Shown piece by piece: positions 59,883 to 64,000 of a stretch of 64,000 bases of DNA. Made by a program: the position numbers and the translations under genes. Location of the stretch: contig NZ_CP081869.1 in NCBI RefSeq assembly GCF_019797865.1, positions 3,001,501 to 3,065,500 on the forward strand, read 5' to 3'. The number at the start of each line of letters is the position of its first letter. Position 1 is the stretch's first letter. Below the pieces are notes generated by a model. It did no database searches. It was not told where the DNA came from and was given only the letters and a program-made list of their open reading frames with translations. Source of the DNA: Chenggangzhangella methanolivorans (GTDB taxonomy: Bacteria > Pseudomonadota > Alphaproteobacteria > Rhizobiales > Methylopilaceae).

Positions 59883-60926
59883 ATGGCTGCGGCCGACATC
59901 GAGATAACACGCGTCGACGCGGACGGACTGAGGCGATCCCTGCGCGCGTTCCAGACGCCGGACACGCTCCGCAGCGCGTTCGAGTTCGGCCTGACGGTCG
60001 TCCTGTTCGCGGCGACGTGGGCCGCCATGGCGATCGCGCTGAGCTATGAGCTCGGCTGGCTCTACGCGCTGCTGATCCCTCCCGCGGCCGGGCTTCTCCT
60101 TCGTCTGTTCATGGTCCAGCATGATTGCGGGCACGGATCGTTCTTCGCGACGCGCAAAGCCAATGACTGGGTCGGCCGCGTCGTCGGCGTGCTCACCATG
60201 ACGGACTACGAGCACTGGCGGCGAAGCCACGCGATCCATCACGCGACGTCGGGCAACCTCGACCGCCGTGGGGTCGGCGACATCGACACGCTGACGGTCG
60301 ACGAATATCGCGCGCTACCGGGCCTGAAGCGGCTCGCCTATCGGCTCTACCGCAACCCCCTCGTGATGTTCGGGATCGGACCGAGCTACGTCTTCCTGCT
60401 TCAGGGCCGCCTGCCGGTCGGCTTCATGCGCAGCGGCCGGGCGCTCTGGGTGAGCACGATGACCACCAACGCCGCGATCCTCGTCCTTGCGGCGCTGCTG
60501 GCGTGGGCGGTCGGGCCCGCGACGTTCTTCATGATCCAGCTGCCGATCGTCGTTCTCGCCGCCACGATCGGCGTGTGGCTGTTCTTCGTCCAGCACCAGT
60601 TCGACCGGACGCACTGGAGCAAGAACGACGAATGGAACGCCTCGGAAGCGGCCCTCTACGGCAGCTCCTACTATCACATGCCCGCGCCGCTCAGCTGGCT
60701 GACGGCGAACATCGGCATCCACCACGTCCACCATCTGTCGAGCCGAATCCCGTTCTACCGCTTGCCGGAAGTGCTCCGGGAGTTTCCCGAGCTCCGCGAC
60801 ATCGGCCGCCTGACGCTGTGGGAGAGCCTGAAGTGCGTTCCCCTGACGCTGTGGGATGAAACCAGCCAGAGGCTGATTTCCTTCAGGGAGTTTTACGCAA
60901 GCTCCCGCGCCGCCCGGCCGGCGTGA
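59883..60926 (+). CDS. Membrane fatty acid desaturase (omega-6/delta-12 type)
   Basis: 347 residues. Three histidine boxes bind the di-iron centre: MVQHDCGHGSFF (80-84), HWRRSHAIHHATSG (111-120) and GIHHVHHLSSRIPFYRL (about 280-284). Four or so membrane helices surround them. Similarity is to bacterial acyl-lipid desaturases that add a second double bond; the position cannot be read from sequence. ATG 59883 is the last plausible start before the conserved part. It may adjust membrane fluidity; no electron donor gene is next to it. Confidence 0.87.
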   Translation: MAAADIEITRVDADGLRRSLRAFQTPDTLRSAFEFGLTVVLFAATWAAMAIALSYELGWLYALLIPPAAGLLLRLFMVQHDCGHGSFFATRKANDWVGRVVGVLTMTDYEHWRRSHAIHHATSGNLDRRGVGDIDTLTVDEYRALPGLKRLAYRLYRNPLVMFGIGPSYVFLLQGRLPVGFMRSGRALWVSTMTTNAAILVLAALLAWAVGPATFFMIQLPIVVLAATIGVWLFFVQHQFDRTHWSKNDEWNASEAALYGSSYYHMPAPLSWLTANIGIHHVHHLSSRIPFYRLPEVLREFPELRDIGRLTLWESLKCVPLTLWDETSQRLISFREFYASSRAARPA

Positions 60927-60942
60927 CGCTGCGGCCGAGGCC

Positions 60943-61566
60943 TCACTCCGACGCCGTGTAGGGTCGCCGGCCGCTCGCCAGCGCGTCGTCCAGCAGGTCG
61001 ATGCGGTCCTGCCCCCAGAAGACCTCGCCGTCGAGAACATAGGTGGGCGATCCGAAGACGCTCGCCGCCCGGGCCGCGGCGAAATTCGCCTGATAGGCGG
61101 CCGCCGTCTCCTCGCTTTCGGCGCGCGCCAGCACGCGTTCGGCGTTGTGGCCGCAGGCCAGAAGCAGTTCGGCGAGCGTTTCGCGGGCGGCGAGGTCGCG
61201 GTCTTCCTCCCAGACGCCCCGCCCGGCGCGGACGACGAAATCCGCCGGATCCTCGCCCGAGGCGGCGACCGCGATGACCGCGCGGTCGGCGAGCGCGGGC
61301 GAGAACGGCCAATGGGCGGGCCGCAGCTTCACAGGCCGGCCGCGCTTTTGCGACCAGCGGGAGAGCTCGACGTCGCGATAGCGGCGCCGCTCGATCGTGC
61401 GCTTCGCGAGCGGCAGGCCGCCGGTCTCGGCGAACAGCTCTCCGAGCGGGACAGGCCGCCACGCGACCTCGAGCCCGTGTCTCCGCACGACTGCGAGAAA
61501 CGGGACGTTGCCCAGATGGGCCCAGGGGGACATGACGGAGAAATAGACATCGACGCGACGCGGCAT
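60943..61566 (-). CDS. 2-hydroxychromene-2-carboxylate isomerase / DsbA-fold protein
   Basis: 207 residues of the DsbA/kappa-GST fold. RVDVYFSVMSPWAHLGNVPF has a Ser instead of a CxxC motif, as in the glutathione-dependent isomerases. VFGSPTYVLDGEVFWGQDRI is the conserved cis-Pro and C-terminal part. Naphthalene-type pathways use the named enzyme, but no such pathway is here, so the true substrate is unknown. Glutathione binding is likely. Convergent with the desaturase gene. Confidence 0.85.
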   Translation of the reverse strand: MPRRVDVYFSVMSPWAHLGNVPFLAVVRRHGLEVAWRPVPLGELFAETGGLPLAKRTIERRRYRDVELSRWSQKRGRPVKLRPAHWPFSPALADRAVIAVAASGEDPADFVVRAGRGVWEEDRDLAARETLAELLLACGHNAERVLARAESEETAAAYQANFAAARAASVFGSPTYVLDGEVFWGQDRIDLLDDALASGRRPYTASE

Positions 61567-61614
61567 GGCGGTCCTCGCGGCGGTTGGGACGGGCGGACGC
61601 CCGCAGGCTGGTGA

Positions 61615-61776
61615 TCAGGTCTTCGGTTCGTCGGCGGCGGCGGGCGGCTCCGCTCCCGGAGCCTTGCGGCGTTTCAGATTGTCGCGCAGCGCGGCGGCGA
61701 GCCGTTTCCTGCGCTCGGCCTCGCGGGCCTGCGTCTCGGCGGTTCGGTTCGACTTGCTGGACGCGTCGGAGGCCAT
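61615..61776 (-). CDS. Small basic protein, 53 residues
   Basis: ATG 61776 to TGA 61615: ASDASSKSNRTAETQAREAE, then RRKRLAAALRDNLKRRKAPG and an acidic/Pro tail. The central helix RKRLAAALRDNLKRRK is conserved in many small alphaproteobacterial proteins that I know only as hypothetical and that often lie near cell-wall genes. The 38-base gap to the isomerase gene downstream on the same strand suggests co-transcription. Function unknown. Confidence 0.6.
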   Translation of the reverse strand: MASDASSKSNRTAETQAREAERRKRLAAALRDNLKRRKAPGAEPPAAADEPKT

Positions 61777-61830
61777 GGCGGCGAAACTAGCGGCCCGCGG
61801 AGAGCGCGCAAGAGCCTTGGCGAAGAGCGC

Positions 61831-63663
61831 TCAGCGCCCGCGGAGGACTCGCCACGCCTTGAGCTTGGCGTCCGGGCCGAGATCGATCGGCTCGAGCCAG
61901 GCGGGCGCGGGTCCAGACAGCAGCTTCGCCGAGAAGCCGCCGGGGTTCTCCTCGGCGTAAGGGGTCACGCCGCCGTCGGTCGCGCAGACCACCACAAAGG
62001 CGGCGCCGCGCGACAGGGCGACCGAGCGGGCGGTCTCCTCGCTGCCGCCGAAGGCGTCGAGCGCCGCCGTCAGCCCGTCGACATTGCGGTGATAGGGCGC
62101 GCCGACGACCGACAGGCCGGTGTGGGCGAGAAGCGCCGGGCCCACGTCGATCGTGTTGAGGGCGAGACCCTGCGGCGCCTTGGCCGCGAGCGCCCGGTAG
62201 TCGGCGGACCGGCACATGCCGCCCATCGCGCCGCCGTCGCGGATCGCGGGAAGGCCCGCGATGTCGGCGACGCCGAGCCCTGCGAGCGCAAGCGTCGCGG
62301 GGCTGAAGGCGACGAGCGCGAGAACCGTCCTGAGCCGCCCGCCGGTCCGGCCGATCGCGAGCACGGCGAGCGGAAGCAGCACGCCGCCGAGCGCGAAGGC
62401 GAGGCTCGCGCCGCGGATCTGCCAGCAGGTGACGGCGACCGAGGCCGCGCACATCGCGGCCGCGATGGCGACCGGCCAGCGGTTCTCGCGCGGGGCCGCG
62501 ATCACGGCCCAGATCGCGACGGCCACCAGCGCGAACAGCGGCAGGCCGATGGCGAGGGTGGCGGTCGGCTCGGCGATCGAGGAGGCGGCGATGTTCTGCG
62601 CCTCCTGCACCTTGTCGAGCCAGCCGGTCTTGAGCTGCTCGGGCAGGGCGCCGTAGGGCGAGTTGAGGCAGTTGGGCGAGGCGATCAGCAGGCCGACCGC
62701 GACCGCGACCCCGACCTGGCCGAGCGCCGCGAAGCGGGCGATCCGGCCCGGTCCCGCGTAGCGCACGGCCGCCGCCAGGCCGAGCCCGCCGAGCGTGGCG
62801 ACAGCGATATGCCCGACGCCGAGCGCGTCGCAGACCGGCGCGAGCCAGCTTTCGGGAGAGAGCGTCAGGACCGCGACGCCGAAGGTTCCGGCCGCGAAGC
62901 TGAGCCCGAAGGCGGCGACGCCGCGCCCGGCGCGCTCGTCGGCGTCGTCGGACGCCGCCCAGCGCAGCGCCACGAGCGCGGCGGCGGCCGCGACATGGGG
63001 AGCGGTCTCCATGCCGATCGCCATCATCAGCGCGGCGGCGAGGCCCCCGGCGACGCCTGCCCGGACCGACCTGTCGAGCCGCATGGCGCAGGCGAGCAGC
63101 AGCAGCGCGAGCGCGATCTGCGCGCCGTGATGGTCGATCGAGGCGGGCTGGAAGCGCGAGGCGACGCCCGGCGACATCACCATCATGAATGCGCCGATGG
63201 CGCCGGCGGCGGGCCCGGCGAGGGTCCGGCAGGCCGAGGCCGCGGCGAGCAGCGCCGGCAGAAACAGGATGAGCGGCCAGATCGTGATCGTCAGCCGCGT
63301 CGCGAGATCCTCGGATACGACGAGCCGCAAGCCTGCGAGCAGCGCCGCGATCGGCAGGTCGATCACCCGCGACCAGTGCATGGTCACGCCGTCCGGCGGG
63401 TTAAGGCGATGCTGGACGAGGTCGAGCCATCCCTGGCCTGCGAGGAGGTCCCGCACCTCGACGAGCCGCATGGCGTCGTCGGTCGAGAGCTGCTCGACGA
63501 CGGTCGGAAACGCGGAGAACGCCGTCGCCGCGGCGTAGACCGCCCAGATGAAGACGACGAGCGGCCAGCCCGCGTCGGCGAACAGCGCGGGGCGTGCGCC
63601 GACGCCCGTCGCGCGCGCCGAAGCCTCGGTCATCGCCATCCCGTTTCCGCCTCGTTGAGACAT
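61831..63663 (-). CDS. Large membrane protein, GT-C glycosyltransferase-like
   Basis: 610 residues with about eleven membrane helices and a soluble C-terminal part. The first loop after helix 1 has TVVEQLSTDDAMRLVEVRDL, a DD motif placed as in GT-C enzymes, then RLNPPDGVTMHWSRVIDLPI. A later loop PASIDHHGAQIALALLL resembles the DHH-type motif of STT3-like proteins. These features suggest transfer from a lipid-linked sugar at the periplasmic face. Acceptor and sugar are unknown. Divergent from the partial secreted gene at the right edge. Confidence 0.65.
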   Translation of the reverse strand: MSQRGGNGMAMTEASARATGVGARPALFADAGWPLVVFIWAVYAAATAFSAFPTVVEQLSTDDAMRLVEVRDLLAGQGWLDLVQHRLNPPDGVTMHWSRVIDLPIAALLAGLRLVVSEDLATRLTITIWPLILFLPALLAAASACRTLAGPAAGAIGAFMMVMSPGVASRFQPASIDHHGAQIALALLLLACAMRLDRSVRAGVAGGLAAALMMAIGMETAPHVAAAAALVALRWAASDDADERAGRGVAAFGLSFAAGTFGVAVLTLSPESWLAPVCDALGVGHIAVATLGGLGLAAAVRYAGPGRIARFAALGQVGVAVAVGLLIASPNCLNSPYGALPEQLKTGWLDKVQEAQNIAASSIAEPTATLAIGLPLFALVAVAIWAVIAAPRENRWPVAIAAAMCAASVAVTCWQIRGASLAFALGGVLLPLAVLAIGRTGGRLRTVLALVAFSPATLALAGLGVADIAGLPAIRDGGAMGGMCRSADYRALAAKAPQGLALNTIDVGPALLAHTGLSVVGAPYHRNVDGLTAALDAFGGSEETARSVALSRGAAFVVVCATDGGVTPYAEENPGGFSAKLLSGPAPAWLEPIDLGPDAKLKAWRVLRGR

Positions 63664-63782
63664 GCCTCGAGGGAGGTTCGCATGGCGGGCCTTGCGAAGC
63701 CGTGAACGCGCAAGAAACTCGTTCCGCCCAGGACGCCGCGGAGCTATCGTCGAGCGCCCGGCGCAGATCGGGCGCGGGGGAA

Positions 63783-64000
63783 ATGGCGATGGCGCGTCTT
63801 CGGTTTTCTCACGCGGTCGGAGCGTTGGCGCTCGCGGCGTCGCTTCTTGCAGCTCCGGGCCTTTCGGCGCAGACGGCGGCAGGCTTCCAGAATCGGACGG
63901 CCTCCGAGAGCGGCCTCAAGCTCGAGGCCAAGCTGAAGCGGGAGGCCGGCGGGGACTCGCGGCCGGTCGCCGAGCTCGTCAAGCAGGGCGTCGCCCAAAT
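63783..64000 (+). CDS. Secreted protein, 5' part only
   Basis: ATG 63783 (or 63789) opens a signal peptide: ARLRFSHAVGALALAASLLA followed by APGLSAQ cleavage. The mature part AAGFQNRTASESGLKLEAKL, KREAGGDSRPVAELVKQGVA runs off the right edge. The start resembles long alphaproteobacterial envelope proteins such as alpha-2-macroglobulin-like inhibitors, but too little is visible to assign it. Confidence 0.55.
   Translation, partial: MAMARLRFSHAVGALALAASLLAAPGLSAQTAAGFQNRTASESGLKLEAKLKREAGGDSRPVAELVKQGVAQ

Noticed and set aside
62089..63705. 538-codon frame opposite the GT-C-like gene
   Set aside because: Composition (Arg/Asp/Gly/Gln) is typical of shadow frames; the minus-strand gene has clear membrane helices.

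Overview
The window is high-GC alphaproteobacterial DNA from a serine-cycle methylotroph, most likely Hyphomicrobiales (Methylopila/Hansschlegelia/Methylocystaceae/Methylobacterium-like). The main evidence is a complete serine-cycle block (sga-hprA-mtdA-fch-mtkA-mtkB-ppc-mclA, 22.7-33.0 kb). It is supported by alphaproteobacterial hallmarks: gcrA with GANTC sites upstream, carD-fdxA-S4-helicase, regBA, two rpoH genes and argD-argF-hslO. No rRNA, tRNA, CRISPR array, transposase or phage gene was recognised.

Layout. 0-11.5 kb: housekeeping and stress genes (rluD, rpoH, a sulfotransferase-like protein with an H1-like tail, VOC proteins, rpsU, csp, purA, an unknown membrane protein, a second rpoH). 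11.9-19.7 kb: carD, fdxA, a beta-carbonic anhydrase/SulP pair, an S4 protein and a SUV3-like helicase. 19.9-22.4 kb: lipoprotein, DUF3108 protein, rpmB, queuosine-precursor transporter. 22.4-33.1 kb: serine cycle, ending in a strong terminator. 33.1-36.3 kb: amino-acid permease and HerA-like ATPase. 36.5-43.3 kb: a minus-strand block cyoABCD-surf1-regB-regA, a quinol oxidase next to the redox two-component system expected to sense the quinone pool. 43.5-51.6 kb: MHS transporter, zwf, gcrA, a probable small RNA, argD, argF, an RNA-ligase-fold protein between repeats, hslO. 51.6-55.2 kb: TRAP transporter. 55.4-64 kb: apaG, a second SulP, Kef antiporter, desaturase, DsbA-fold isomerase, a GT-C-like membrane protein and a truncated secreted protein.

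Metabolic logic: Sga and HprA carry glyoxylate/serine and hydroxypyruvate to glycerate. MtdA and Fch handle C1-tetrahydrofolate units. Ppc, MtkAB and Mcl carboxylate PEP to oxaloacetate, activate malate, and split malyl-CoA to glyoxylate and acetyl-CoA. Bicarbonate supply for Ppc makes the carbonic anhydrase and SulP genes interesting neighbours. Most longer gaps in the serine-cycle block carry strong inverted repeats that could set segment-specific expression.

Quality warning: about 25 single-base frameshifts interrupt about 16 otherwise well-conserved genes, including mtkA, ppc, gcrA, zwf and regB. Many are at short homopolymers. I treat them as probable sequence errors and annotate the genes at full span.
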